A stretch of 64,000 nucleotides of DNA. Source: Bombyx mori (Eukaryota; Arthropoda; Insecta; Lepidoptera; Bombycidae). The translations under genes and the position numbers were made by a program. Where the stretch lies: positions 9,860,501 through 9,924,500 of the forward strand of contig NC_085128.1 of assembly GCF_030269925.1 (NCBI RefSeq). The letters are read 5' to 3'. The notes beneath the pieces were generated by a model. It ran no database searches and was not told the origin of the DNA. It saw nothing but the letters and a program-made list of their open reading frames with translations. This document shows, piece by piece, positions 44,302 through 55,958 of the stretch (its first letter is position 1; each line of letters starts with the position of its first letter).

Positions 44302-45632
44302 CTAAACAAAGGTTACAGGAAAGGTTTAACTTTCACTATAAATGTTTTTTGTTATGCAAATAACTAGTAAATAAATAAGTTACCGCAAAGCTTTTATTTT
44401 TTAAGCATTATTACTTTCTTCCGTTACTTTTTAGATTAATACTTTTCCTTTTATAAAATTAAGCACTTAAAGCTTAAAGAAGATAATTCCAAAGTCAAAT
44501 TAGGAAAATGTGTGATTTTTATTTATTTTTCGTACTGTCAAGATGAGTGAATCTAACGAAGAAAGAAATTCGATACATTTTAAAATCTTACTACAAAAAG
44601 GTAAATATGCAACGCAAGCCGCAAAATAAATTTGCGATGTTTATGGACCTAGTGCAGTGTCTGTGAGAGTAGCGTAAGTTTGGTTTAAGGGTTTTCAATC
44701 CGGAAATTTTGATGTCAAAGATGCACGTCGCTCTGGTCGCCCTATTACGGATAAAATGGATGCAATTTTTGAAAAAGTGGAGCAAGATCAGTATATGAGT
44801 AGTTACGACATAGCTAAAGAACTGGGAATCGACCAAAAAACAGTTTTGGCGCATTTGAAAAAAACTGGGTACATAAAAAAGCTCGATATTTAGGTACCTC
44901 ACGAGCTCACTGAAAGAAACGAATGTCCCGTGTACTCATTTGTGATTATTTATTACGACGTAATGAAACCGAACCATTTTTGAAGAAGCTGATAACTGGT
45001 GATGAAAAGTGGATCACGTACGACAAGAACGTGTGAAAAAGGTCGTGGTCAAAAGCCGGTCGGGCTTCACAGACTGTGGCGAAACCCGGGTTAACTCGCA
45101 ATAAGGTGATGCTGTGTGTGTGGTGGGATTGGAAGGGCATTATTCATTATGAGCTGTTACTATCAGGCAGGACCATCGATTCTGAACTCTACATAACTGA
45201 TGAGATTAAAACAAGAAGTTGAGAGAAAGCGGCCGGAATCAACCAACAGAAGGGGTGTGGTTTTTCATCATGATAACGCTAGAGCTCACACATCTTTAGC
45301 CACTTAGCAAAAATTAAGAGAGCTTGGCTGGGAGGTGTTAATGCATCCACCGTATAGTCCTGACCTTACACCTTCAGATTTCCACCTGTTTCGGTCTCAT
45401 CAGAATTCTTTAGGCAGTGTCAGGTTAACATCATGAGAGGACAATTGTCGCAGTATTTTGATCAGAATCCCCAAAATTTCTATAATAATGGGATCATGTC
45501 CCTATCTACAAGATGGCTAAAAGTTATAGAACAAAATAGTACCTACATACTTTAGTTAAATGTAAATAAAATATATTAAAAAATGTTGTGAATTTTCTTA
45601 AAAAAATCGATGAAACTTTTTCCCCAACCTAT
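44302..45632 (+). mobile_element. Decayed mariner (different lineage from the maT copies)
   Basis: The right end reads GATGAAACTTTTTCCCCAAC, then CTA. A mutated partner at about 44310 (GGTTACAGGAAAGGTTTAAC) is the probable left end. The length of about 1.3 kb is normal for a mariner. Confidence 0.8.
44543..45555 (+). pseudogene. Mariner (DD34D-type) transposase relic
   Basis: Readable from MSESNEERNSIHFKILL through VKDARRSGRPITDK, then DIAKELGIDQKTVLAHLKK, LITGDEKWITYD (first Asp), VVFHHDNARAHTS (second Asp), HPPYSPDLTPSDFHLF (third Asp) and INSYL-like end replaced by IEQNSTYIL. Catalytic residues survive in pieces, with 34 residues between the second and third Asp. Several stops (for example after QAA and in the DKNV* segment) and frameshifts kill it. 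It is an old, dead copy. Confidence 0.9.
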
Positions 45633-46318
45633 TGTGTATCGTTTATTATAAGATAGACTTACGTCCGGTGGCCTCTTGACTGTAAATATTATTATCAAAT
45701 TACACTAACAAAAATATACGTTTATCAATCAAACATATACATATGTATATATTTTGTAACATGAGAGAAAAAGAGGCTCTGCATGTGAGGGTTTTATACG
45801 CTCTTAATATAATAATAATAATAAATTTTTATTTCAGAATTAAATTCGTGTTAGTAATACAACATTTTTCATAAAAAAAAGCAGGTCATTTTATTTATTT
45901 TACATTGACCATGGCTGGTCTTGAGCCAACATGGACTTCATTTCAGTGCCTCAGTATAGGGCAGCAATAGCGACTACCTATCGCGGCCAGGAGGCTGTTC
46001 TGTTTATTAATGATAGGAATAGTTATATTTTAGTATAGTTAGTGAAATAGTTAGTTAAATAGTTATCCAATTATGTGTTAAACTCAAATACGCTATTGCT
46101 CACATTTTCCAGCAAACCCCTTTCTCATTTTTGCTACATCCACGGATAAAACGCTTAGACAGTCACTCGTCTACACTTTTATTTAAAAAAATGGAGTTAA
46201 TTATCATAGTAATCAACTTGAATTTATAAACTTAATCATATTCATTAGCTGAATACCGTTACTCATTGGTCCTAATAATTACTTTAGATTGTTTCCATTT
46301 CCAATTTATAGATGTTCT
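45633..46318. other. AT-rich stretch, nothing recognised
   Basis: An AAT microsatellite lies near 45810. No coding signal. Confidence 0.5.
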
Positions 46319-46665
46319 TTTTTTTATTGCTTAGATGGGTGAACGAGCTCACAGCCTACCTGGTGTTAAGTGGTTACTGGAGTCCATAGACATCCACAAC
46401 GTAAATGCGCCACCCACCTTGAGATACAAGTTCTAAGGTCTCAAGTATAGCTACAACGGCTGCCTCATATTCAAACCGAAACGCAGTACTGCTTCACGGC
46501 AGAAATAGGCAGGGCGGTGGTACCTACCCGCGCGGACTCACAAGAGTTCCTACCACCAGTAATTACGCAAATTAAAATTTTGCGGGTTTCATTTTTATTA
46601 CACGATTTTATTCCTTCACCGTGGAAGTCAATCGTGAACATTTGTTGAGTACGTATAACATTTGA
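46319..46665 (-). repeat. Bm1 SINE, lacking only the head
   Basis: From TTATTGCTTAGATGGGTGAA through the body to CAATCGTGAACATTTGTTGA. The tRNA-like 5' end is missing. Confidence 0.9.
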
Positions 46666-48280
46666 CGTATCGTAGTAAAATTTTGATGTAAATTACTGAG
46701 AATGTGTATTTTAATAGATATAAACATAAGGCATTCTGGTTTGTACAGTTTCTCAAAAGTTTATTAAACAACCTACTACATGCTTAATAATATTAACGCT
46801 TCTGTTGTTACGTTTTAGTTGTTCTTTGCGTTTCGAGTTTTCATAATAATTTTCCCGATTTTACCTTAAAATAGATTTTATATAACTTTTAAAATTCAGC
46901 AGTCGCTTTAATTCGAGCACAGATGTTAACATTTTTGCGTGCTTCAATTTACATTAAACTATATCAATGTTTGCGGGACTGAGGATCAATTACATGATAA
47001 TGACATAGTCAATTTTAGATTGCGTAAGTAAAAACCAATTTACCATCGTAATGGATTTATAATGTAACGCATGTTTGATAACCATTTTCTCTGCTGAACT
47101 TTACTATCGTATGGAATTTGTCAAAGTAGAACAAATCAAACATGTCACAATAAATTCGGGCAAGGACACACTGGAAACTTTACGATTTTGCCTATAAACC
47201 AGATTCGATATTCCAACGAAAATCGGCCTCTTATAGCCCGGCCTAACCTCGATGACATACCGGCGTTGGCATTCGTGACTGGCGCCAATAAAACTTGACC
47301 ACCAATGAGACATTCGTATTCATCTTCTTTCTGAACACACAAACTCTGAACTTTAACATAACAGTATTACGTGTTATTTTATTTTTGCGTGTCAAGAGAA
47401 TCAATGTTAAGCAGCCGAAGGAAGTATGTAATTTTATTCTCTGAATTAGATTATTTTTTAATAAGCCTGAAAAAAATCCGAAATTAAATTATTTCATCCA
47501 GCATGGATGACCTCGCGTTCCAGTGGTGATACTAACTTCACCGTTTCACCTTACGTATCACATGAAAAAATATGCACGATGGCGATACCTTACCCGCGTG
47601 GGCTTACAATACGCCTTACCACGGAGCGATGATTGAGTGACGGGTGACATTCACGTAGTCATTGCCAATAGTCCCGCTAACTATTTCATGGTAACAGAGG
47701 TATCGAGAGCATAACAAGCCTTCAATTCAAAAACGCGATTATTGGTTAATAGTGTGCAGTAATGTAATTAATTTATTACCCAATATGAGTTGGATCATTG
47801 AATAGGTGCATACGACAATTAGTTTTGAGCTACGCAAAAAATGATATTTGAAATGCCATTCGTGAGTTTACCAAATAATTAACACAAAAGAATAGCAACA
47901 ATTTTTACATCCACGAACTCGCCAAATCTAATTTCAAAGAAACATCGGCAACTTCAGAACGTATTTTTCACAGCCCTACCTTTTATGATTCCGAAACTAA
48001 CTTCTCAAATATTTTTAATTAAGTTCGATATTCAAAACGAAGGCTTTATTATTTTAGGGATTTGTAATTAGTATTCAGAGGGAAAAATGCCGCAAGATTC
48101 CGTTAAGAATAGGCGAGTTAGAATATCAGCAAAGCAGTGCCGCTATCGGAAAGGACGCTAGAAATTTTTGGAATATTCCAATAAGCTGAAATCCTTAAAT
48201 GGGTTCACTTTTATTAACTTTTTACGTCCTTTCAGCTTGAATGTAAGGATTGCGGAGTTTCTTAATTATATAACCAGTGT
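46666..48280. other. AT-rich stretch, weak open frames
   Basis: At 47104-47342 overlapping minus-strand frames and a plus-strand frame are open for 60-70 codons each. None resembles a known family. A faint Bm1 remnant may lie near 47560-47625. No other signal. Confidence 0.35.
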
Positions 48281-48472
48281 TTTTTTTTTTGCTTTTGTGG
48301 GTGGACGAGCTCACAGCCCACCTGGTGTTAAGCGGTTACTGGAGTCCATAGACATCTGCAACGTAAATGCGCCATCCACCCAGAGATATAAGTCCTAAGG
48401 TCTCAGTATAGAAATAGGCAGGGCGGTGGTACCTAACCGCGCGGACTCACAAGAGGTCCTACCACGAGTGTT
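48281..48472 (-). repeat. Bm1 SINE, internally deleted
   Basis: A T run, then GGGTGGACGAGCTCACAGCC and on to TAAGGTCTCAGTATAG. A jump to AAATAGGCAGGGCGGTGGTA removes about 60 bases, and the copy ends at GAGGTCCTACCACGAGTG. Confidence 0.87.
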
Positions 48473-49138
48473 TTTTTTACAATGGTTCATACTAAGATTT
48501 TCGTATCAGCACGTACTTTTACAGAGCTATAGTATATATAAATGAGACAAAACCCGCAGGATAAAATATCCTTTGGACCCTGCAATCTTCGATCTTATTG
48601 TCTCAAGGTAAACAGCGTCATATACGTAAACGGGTCGTGATTGCCGTTTATATCGCCAATAAAAAAAAAATGTACATTGTGATTTTATTTTTCATTCTTA
48701 CAATAAATAACATGTTCTGTTTGAAACAATCTTATGTCAAACGTATTCATTTACGAAACAGAATTTAAAAAGAAGAATTAGTAATACTCGTAACAAGTTC
48801 ACCTATTTGATATATAAGATAAATGAAACAAGAATTGAGATTACTATAAAACCTTAAAAAAGTAAACCATATTTATTAAGCCTGACTTTCATCTAAAGAT
48901 CAGTATTTTTACTTTAATACTAGATGTATTAAAACAAGTACCTAAAGTTTTATTTCAAGAACGGTAAATTAAATAGTCAAGAAATTTCATGGAATGCTAG
49001 ACAAAAACAATATAAAATAGATATATAGGTATATATTTAAAAGAGCGTAAGGTTCATTCTAGATCCACGAAATGTAGTTAACAAAGTCCTACGTGAGATG
49101 AATTTTACGATAACGCAAGAATAATACAAAAACTCCTT

Positions 49139-49152
49139 ATTACTTTGTGCGT
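49139..49152. repeat. Target-site duplication, left copy (second R1 LINE)
   Basis: ATTACTTTGTGCGT here and at 50193-50206 flank the truncated R1 copy. Confidence 0.93.
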
Positions 49153-49767
49153 CTGGAGGCGGAGTCGCTCGCTGCCGACTATCGGTGGCGCAGCGAGCTT
49201 CGTGCTCGGGGCGTGGCGCGTGTCCCCGAGAGTGAGCTGCGGGCGCGGAAGGCCCATTCTCGGCGGTCCGTGCTCGAGTCGTGGTCGAGGCGATTGGCCA
49301 ACCCCACGTGGGGGCTACGGACCGTCGAGGCGGTTTACCCGGTCTTTGATGACTGGGTGAATCGTGGCGAGGGACGTCTCACCTTTCGTCTGGTGCAGGT
49401 GCTGACCGGGCACGGATGCTTCGGGAAGTACCTGCGCCGGATAGGGGCTGAGCCGACGACGAGGTGTCACCATTGTGGACACGACCTGGACACGGCGGAG
49501 CATACGCTCGCTGTCTGCCCCGCTTGGGAGGTGCAGCGCCGTGTCCTGGTCGCAAAGATAGGACCTGACTTGTCGCTGCCTGGCGTCGTGGCGTCGATGC
49601 TTGGCAGCGATGAGTCATGGAAGGCTATGCTCGACTTCTGCGAGTGCACCATCTCGCAGAAGGAGGCGGCGGGGCGAGTGAGGGAAAGCTCTCCTCACTA
49701 CGCAGAAACCCGCCGCCGCCGAGCAGGGGGTCGGGACCGGGGTCGTATCCGTGACCTGGCCCCCTAA
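49153..49767 (+). pseudogene. R1-clade ORF2, C-terminal 204 codons
   Basis: It is open from the truncation point to the stop TAA at 49765-49767. It includes the CX2CX8HX4C knuckle (RCHHCGHDLDTAEHTLAVC) but none of the endonuclease or reverse transcriptase. It has no start of its own and should not be read as a gene. Confidence 0.93.
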
Positions 49768-50192
49768 GAGCTAGGGGTCCCACCCGTTTTGTGCGGGGAG
49801 GGACCCAGACGAGGGGTGGCGTGCTCTGCACGCTCACCCGCAATAGGAAGCCGGGTGATGGTAGACCGCGTTCCCCCGACCGCTCTGGGGGAAGGTGTAA
49901 CGCGGCGCCATCAAAGCGGGCTCTCGGCCCGCTGAACGAGGGAACCGGTGGTCGTTTCGCTGGCGGCCACCGGTCCGGCGTCCGTGGGACGGTGGGATGG
50001 ATGTAATGTGCTCTGCGTCAACCCTGTCCCGCCGTTTCAATAGCCCCGACTGGGCTCCGGCCCGGTCCGAGGTAGGGCGCCGGTTGTGAGCGGCAGGAGT
50101 TTTTAGTGAGGTTCAACTCCCACATACCCCACCTGCCGCGCGGGTGGGGATCCGGCGATTTTCTCCTGTGGAAAAAAAAAAAAAAAAAAAAA
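49153..50192 (+). mobile_element. R1-clade LINE, second copy, strongly 5'-truncated
   Basis: It holds only the last 0.6 kb of ORF2, the whole 3' UTR and a poly(A) of about 21 bases. The encoded 204 residues are identical to the C-terminus of the copy at 22441-25656, and the 3' UTR appears identical where I compared it, so both insertions are recent. The 14-bp target-site duplication is intact. 3' UTR hairpins: 49871-49893 (TTCCCCC/GGGGGAA), 49915-49933 (AGCGGGC/GCCCGCT), 49945-49973 (CCGGTGG/CCACCGG) and 50127-50149 (CCCCACC/GGTGGGG). Confidence 0.95.
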
Positions 50193-50206
50193 ATTACTTT
50201 GTGCGT
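50193..50206. repeat. Target-site duplication, right copy (second R1 LINE)
   Basis: ATTACTTTGTGCGT directly follows the poly(A), identical to 49139-49152. Confidence 0.93.
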
Positions 50207-51474
50207 ATGAAGAAAGACTGATATCATTTGTGACATTCAGCTCAATAAAGTGAATGCTCGTCAGTTTATCAACGTGTCTACTTCGAGGATATTTCCTACG
50301 CCTTATTGAAGATATCCGTCTATTCTTCGCGTATTACATGAGTTCATCAAATAAGTTATGAAAGAAACACGGAACGGGTCCCGTGTAGAATGGAAGGGGA
50401 CGAAAATTTTCTCGGAAATTGAGAAAATCATTTTCTGGTGGCACTTTGTATTAAGTTTTTTTTTTAATAGTAATTTAATGATTTCATGAATAAACGTTTA
50501 TTGCCGTAGACTTCTTTAGTTATGATTTATAGCTTCAAAAATTACTGTGTGTACCGAAAAGGTAATGTGTCGTATAAATAGCCAATAAAATATTGAACAC
50601 AAGCTATTCTTAACGTATACATTATTTTTTGGATGAATATATATACTCTGACGACGTTTGAAATTGTAAATGGTTAGCAGATAATACATTTATTCTTCAC
50701 TTTCTAAAAAAATTTCCAAATGATGATTCTTTGTTTCGTCTTTCAAAGTAAAAAAGGAATTACATCTTGGGTTTTTTTATTCAAATACATACTAGCCGTT
50801 GCAAATTAACAAAACGAGTTATAGTTAAGAAAATGCATTTTTTACCAGAGGAAAGACGCTGAGATAGTAAAATACTATAAACACTATATGTTAAAACATA
50901 GTTAATAATGATAAAGACGAAAAATAAAGTAAAAAAATTAATTTGATTTTAATAATATAGAAAAAAAGTTTATTTACCAAAGCGAACTGATTAAAGTAAT
51001 GTAAATTTATGAAACATTATAAAAAGCTTAAAGATTCAATTTAAAAAAAATAGTAACACTTTGAAAAAGACACTTAGTGTGTTAATAGTTGTCCAATTGC
51101 ACTGAACTAATTTTAAGTGAAATAGATGTTTTTTTCAAATTGTCTCACAACTTACTGGAAAAATCTGTCGCGGATCATTTCCCAATTAAATATAAATTAA
51201 TCTTAAGCAATCAATCAAATGTAACCAAATCTTAGTTATATATATATATTTTTTTTTTTTTGTTGTTAATGCACTGTCGATTGCACCTATAATTGAGGTG
51301 ACATCTGCCATGAACTTTTGTCAATTGTTCAATGTTTTATATTGATGATCACTTTGTTGGGGCAACTTAATAAATAAATAGTATGAAAGTTCGTAACGTC
51401 AAGATTATTGAGACTATCAATCTTCCGTTTTATGCTTGGTTATTTATTATAAAGAAAAGTTTTCATATGGGAGC
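50207..51474. other. AT-rich stretch, nothing recognised
   Basis: It includes an AT/T run at 51236-51262. No coding block or named repeat. Confidence 0.5.
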
Positions 51475-51630
51475 ACACAAACGGCGGCAGACACAATAAC
51501 GGGCTACAAGTTGGTAAATTGGATTCGCGCCCCGGGGACGAGAGGCAGCCGGCGACAGCCGTGCGGGGCCGAACTAATCACGTACCACCCGACTGTGTCC
51601 GCACAGAGAGCACCGGACAAATTCTGATAA
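51475..51630. other. GC-rich island in AT-rich DNA, possible exon
   Basis: A sharp rise in GC over about 150 bp (CGCGCCCCGGGGACGAGAGG, GCAGCCGGCGACAGCCGTGC). On the + strand one frame is open for about 55 codons to a TGA at 51625-51627, and another stays open past it. Composition resembles the Beat exons more than the repeats, but neither translation is recognisable and I see no strong splice pair. It could be a host exon, a promoter-proximal region or a repeat piece. Confidence 0.3.
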
Positions 51631-52342
51631 ATCATTCCTTCAATCTTCTTCAATCTTCACCTCAACACTAAACTGGTTTCTTTTGATGTAGCTTATATTT
51701 TTAACGGCATCACAATATTTGTAATAATTATTTTAAAGCTCGAATATTTTGCTTGTGAAGTTTTAATAAATTTGTGACATCTTTCGACTATAGGATAAAA
51801 TATAATATATTCAAAAACAAACACGATAGCAGAATAAGTTTTAGTTCATTCAAAAGTAACTTTTGACGTCATTATGTACCTAATAAAACCACACAAGGAA
51901 AATGCGTATATTTTAAGAATATTAGTTATAATACAAAAAAACAATTCTTTTTTTCGGATGATTTATAGTATTTAAATTTGTTTTCGCGATTCTTATAATT
52001 AAAACTACTTTTATGCTTTAGCTAAATGAAGAAATGTAACACAAATATTTTACTAGAACACTATGACAGTGTATAATGAAAGTAATCCCGAAAAATAAGA
52101 CTGGTAGTAATGGTTGTGACCTCTGGCACAGTAAAATAATACGATCGTTAGACTATTACATTTTAAGCAGAACGCAATGTAACGCAATTAAAAATCACAT
52201 GTCTTATTGTGCTTTCGCACAAGCACAATACAATTACGTGTGCGTTGCCACAAGCTGCCGCATGAGATTGAGTGAGTACTGTTTTCGATCGCAAAGCTTT
52301 ATACTTTTTATTTTCTGCTTCAAAGTTCAAATTTATTATTTA
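51631..52342. other. AT-rich stretch with one 107-codon frame
   Basis: The + frame at 52076-52399 runs into the Helitron at 52343 and has no family resemblance. Probably chance. Confidence 0.4.
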
Positions 52343-52799
52343 CAAGCGGCACACTCCGGTTCCGCTCGGATCTTTAAGAAAAATTTCAACGATATTTGAC
52401 GTTGTTTTGTTTTTTTAAATAAAATAAAAAGAAGAAGAATAAAGAACACTTATTGCGGCATAACTATAATAGTTAGACATATGCTGTCCCGACACTTTTT
52501 GTAAATAATAATGTGTTCTACAAAGTAGTGGTACATTATTTTATTCTATCATCAATAATTTTCGCAGGGCACGCGATGTAAAGAATATTTTAGGTATTTT
52601 TTTTACACCTTGGGGTTACATTATTGGAGTTTTAGTAAGGAACCCTAGTTTTTTTCAAAAAAGATTATAGCCTATGTTACTCAGCAATAGTGTAGCTTCC
52701 AAACAGTGAAAGAATTTTTCAAATCGGTTCAGTTGTTTCGGAGCCTATTCAATACAAACAAACAAATCTTTCCTCTTTATAATAAGTATAGAGTATAGA
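52343..52799 (-). mobile_element. Helitron-like non-autonomous element, family 2, copy 1
   Basis: Read on the minus strand it starts TCTATACTCTATACTTATTA and ends near GATCCGAGCGGAACCGGAGT, GTGCCGCTTG. Copies 2 and 3 are at 57656-58079 and 61332-61767. The last four bases are mutated from CTAG to CTTG. Confidence 0.8.
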
Positions 52800-52805
52800 T
52801 TTGGA

Positions 52806-53105
52806 ACGGAGGTGAACGAGTTCACGGCTCAACTAATATTAAAGTTACCCGACACCATAGGTATTAGCGGGGAGCGACTGAATCATCGTTCAATCACGGA
52901 ATTTACTCATTTTCGGATTTGATTCTTATATAAAAATAAAATGTGTTCATTGTGAAAGTCTTTCACAGTCTAAGTAATCATTTTCTTAGACCATAATGGT
53001 GGACCATAATGGTACCAGCTTGTGGATTTTAAGCTTTAGCATAGTCGCTTCGTTTGATACGAGCACATTCGGTGTCTTATCCTTTAGACTTTAGGTCATG
53101 CCAAA
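52806..53105 (-). repeat. Bm1 SINE, strongly degraded
   Basis: Traces of GAGGTGAACGAGTTCACGGC at the left and GTCTTATCCTTTAGACTTTAGG, as a tRNA-like head, at the right. It abuts the Helitron at 52799. Confidence 0.5.
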
Positions 53106-53944
53106 TCGAATGTCTGCTAGGCTTTATTAATGAATAGTATCTTTAGATCGCTTTAAAGTTGTAATTTATAGCTTTTTAGACTTCAAAAATAGGTGTTTTC
53201 TTATGCAATGTCAAAAGAAAGACACCCAGAGTCATGATTTAGAACCCGATTTGGAAACAAGTGAAGGCTATAATGTGATACTAATCAGAAGTGTAGGCAC
53301 CGAAATTTTTTCATCATTTCTGAATGTTTTATAGATACACCTGGTTATATAAATACTCCTGGTTTTGGGAATAATAGAATTCAATACTATAAAAAGTTTT
53401 CCAATCGTTGGGTAGTTTGTTTTTCAAACTCAAGTGTTTATTTAGAACCATTTTCTGTTCAATTGGAACAAGAACTTCAGCGTAACCAAGCAATATTGAT
53501 AGTAAAAAAATCCAACAAACCGATCGAATGTTTAGTAACTAATTGTATAACTTATACTAGACTCTTATGTATGTATGTATGTATCTATCTTATGTATGTA
53601 TATCGAATCAAGAACTAAGTCAAGCTCTTAAATACATTACTTACCAATAACTACTGTGCTTTTAACGGAACTTGAGCTCGCAAAACCAATTTCCAATAAC
53701 TTATATCGTATAGCAAGACCTAAATAGATCTACATATGATCCTCTATTTGAATTTAGCAGCTACTTTTAATCAAAATATGTTGTTTGGTATGTATGTTAG
53801 GAACAAAATATACTTCATGATTATGGAAACAAGATTTAATAAAAAAATATATTACACATAAATTGCTAAGCTAGCAATCACTTTGCCTATGTCAATCAAA
53901 CCAGTTTTTCTGCGGATTTCGGTATTGCACGCTCTATTCCGTAC
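53106..53944. other. AT-rich stretch with an ATGT microsatellite
   Basis: The ATGT repeat is at 53567-53602. Otherwise nothing was recognised. Confidence 0.5.
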
Positions 53945-54175
53945 AGAAATATCTAATATAGCCCATTCCATGGCTCTTTGAAAAAGTAGAAGTGGGCCGG
54001 CCATATATGCTGTCGCACTGACAATCCGTGGGGCACAAAAATACTGTAGTGGAGACCTCATACTGGACGTCATAACTTGGGCAGACCGGATTAAAGTGGT
54101 TGGTAGGGACTGGATGTGAAAGGCAGAGAGAGAAGGGCAAAGAGACCTAAAGAGTCAGTATTGGGTGGACACTGG
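53945..54175 (+). mobile_element. Decayed LINE reverse transcriptase C-terminal fragment
   Basis: The frame reads KWAGHICCRTDNPWGTKIL, a stop, then WRPHTGRHNLGRPD and another stop. The WAGHI-R-D-W-KIL-WRP-GR-GRP pattern is the conserved tail of non-LTR reverse transcriptases found in many moth genomes. It is a dead fragment. Confidence 0.75.
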
Positions 54176-55857
54176 TTGAAGAAAAGAGGAGAGAGAGAGT
54201 TTAGTTAGCCCAACAAGCCTTTATACTGTAGTCATTTATACGATGGCGCGATTAAACATAGATTTATGAGTTCTAAAATCCGATACATTGCGTTCAAAGT
54301 TTATAATTCGATTATTCTTTTTGCTTTAATCCATGCATAAATTCTTCAGATATATCTTTCCACCGCAACGCTTCTCCGATTTATTTCATATTTCTAAATT
54401 TCATTCGCTCATCTTTTCTTGTTGCACGTTCGGTCGAAAGACAACTATCACAGTCCATTGGTATCACAACGTAAATTATAGCCTTCATTTCCATTATTAT
54501 AGTGCCGGATCAGACAATAATGCGTGATTGATTCATTGCGGAATAGGCAGGAAAATACTCGTAGTTTTACGATTCGACTCCAAAACATACCAGGGAATAT
54601 ATAAAACATAACAGTACAAAATTACGTAATGGATGATCGTAAAATAAACGTTACCGAGTAGTTAAGAGGAAACAGATACAGATATAAGTACTGCATTGTA
54701 CAAAAAACTCAATACCCCATTTGCGGAATGTTTATTTTTGTCGCCATCACTGAATCCGGCGACACCCACGAGTGATAGATGTCTGTGTTCAATCTCTGTC
54801 TGCTCAGATTATATTGCGAACTTAGATTTACTTTAGATAGCCTGTAAAATATCATTTTTGCCATATAATACTTTTTTTTTTTTCTTTAAATGATGTACGT
54901 TTTTTTTTTGATTGGACACACAGCACAAATGACATTAATTTCTCTTTTTACCCAAAGTATCAAATGCTTTCACAGAATATTTGATTTTGGTTGGGCTAGT
55001 TTTTAAAAGATAAAGATTATTAAGATCCCAAATATATATCTTTAATAGAATTTATTGCCGTGAATTTTTGAAGCTTCTAGTTCAATCTAGATCAATTTAA
55101 AAAAGATTCACATATAAAATGTTAGTACAAACCTAAGAGAATTAATTAAGTAGAATTAATAAAGTCAGCGAATTTGCAAGTAGCAAAGACGAATATTTAG
55201 TCACATACCTAAACAATGCTACTAATATGTCTGACTTGAAATTGACTAACATCCAATTAAAATTACTTCTTGATTGTAAATAATAAATTTTAAAAGCAAT
55301 TACCCAAAAGCGTTACATTCAAATTAAAACTAGCCGTAGTGAATACGTTTCTAATTTCTAACTACAAGATCTTTTACCGAGATCTAGGCTACTATTAATC
55401 CATTCATTGAATAAAACTTGAAGATTTTTATTACAGTTTTTTAAATTAAAAAAACTATGTTAAGAATAAGTGTCATTGCAAATGTTTTTTTTTTCTATTT
55501 TTTTTCTATGAGTTTGGAAACGTGTAAATCTTAGCCTTAATTTTATTATCGGTTTTAATAAATACCCGAACCCATCTTTAACGAGAAATTTTACATAACA
55601 GCATTCATTTGTGATGTTTTGTAGACAATAACTCTCAGTCCATGTTTATTTAATAGTTAGTTTCTGTCTAGATTATTTGATATTTTCAAATTCAAAAATC
55701 TAGAAATAGGCGATAAAAATTTGAAAAAATCCTTCCGAATTAATTCAATGTGAATTTAGAGTTTAATAGCGTATTTCTATTAAACTCTGCTATTACTCTC
55801 TATATAATAGATCTTTCTACAAATGAGATACCTCAAAGTAACGTGGAGGTGCAAGTT
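54176..55857. other. AT-rich stretch, nothing recognised
   Basis: Short frames only (64 codons at 54333). No splice-framed coding block. Confidence 0.5.
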
Positions 55858-55958
55858 GGTTTTTTATTGCGTAGATGGTTGGACGAGCTCACAGCCCACC
55901 TGGTGTTAAGTGGTTACTGGAGCCCATAGACATCTACAACGTAAATCCGCCACCCAGA
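55858..55958 (-). repeat. Bm1 SINE, 3' fragment of about 100 bp
   Basis: TTATTGCGTAGATGGTTGGA to AACGTAAATCCGCCACCCA, then an abrupt end. Confidence 0.88.

Noticed and set aside
47104..47342. Possible exon on the minus strand
   Set aside because: The frames are open for only 60-70 codons, no splice pair is convincing and no family is recognisable.
51436..51627. Terminal exon of the Beat gene
   Set aside because: The frame and acceptor do not fit the phase-0 end of the exon at 37860 with any good splice site. I kept the GC island only as an unassigned feature.
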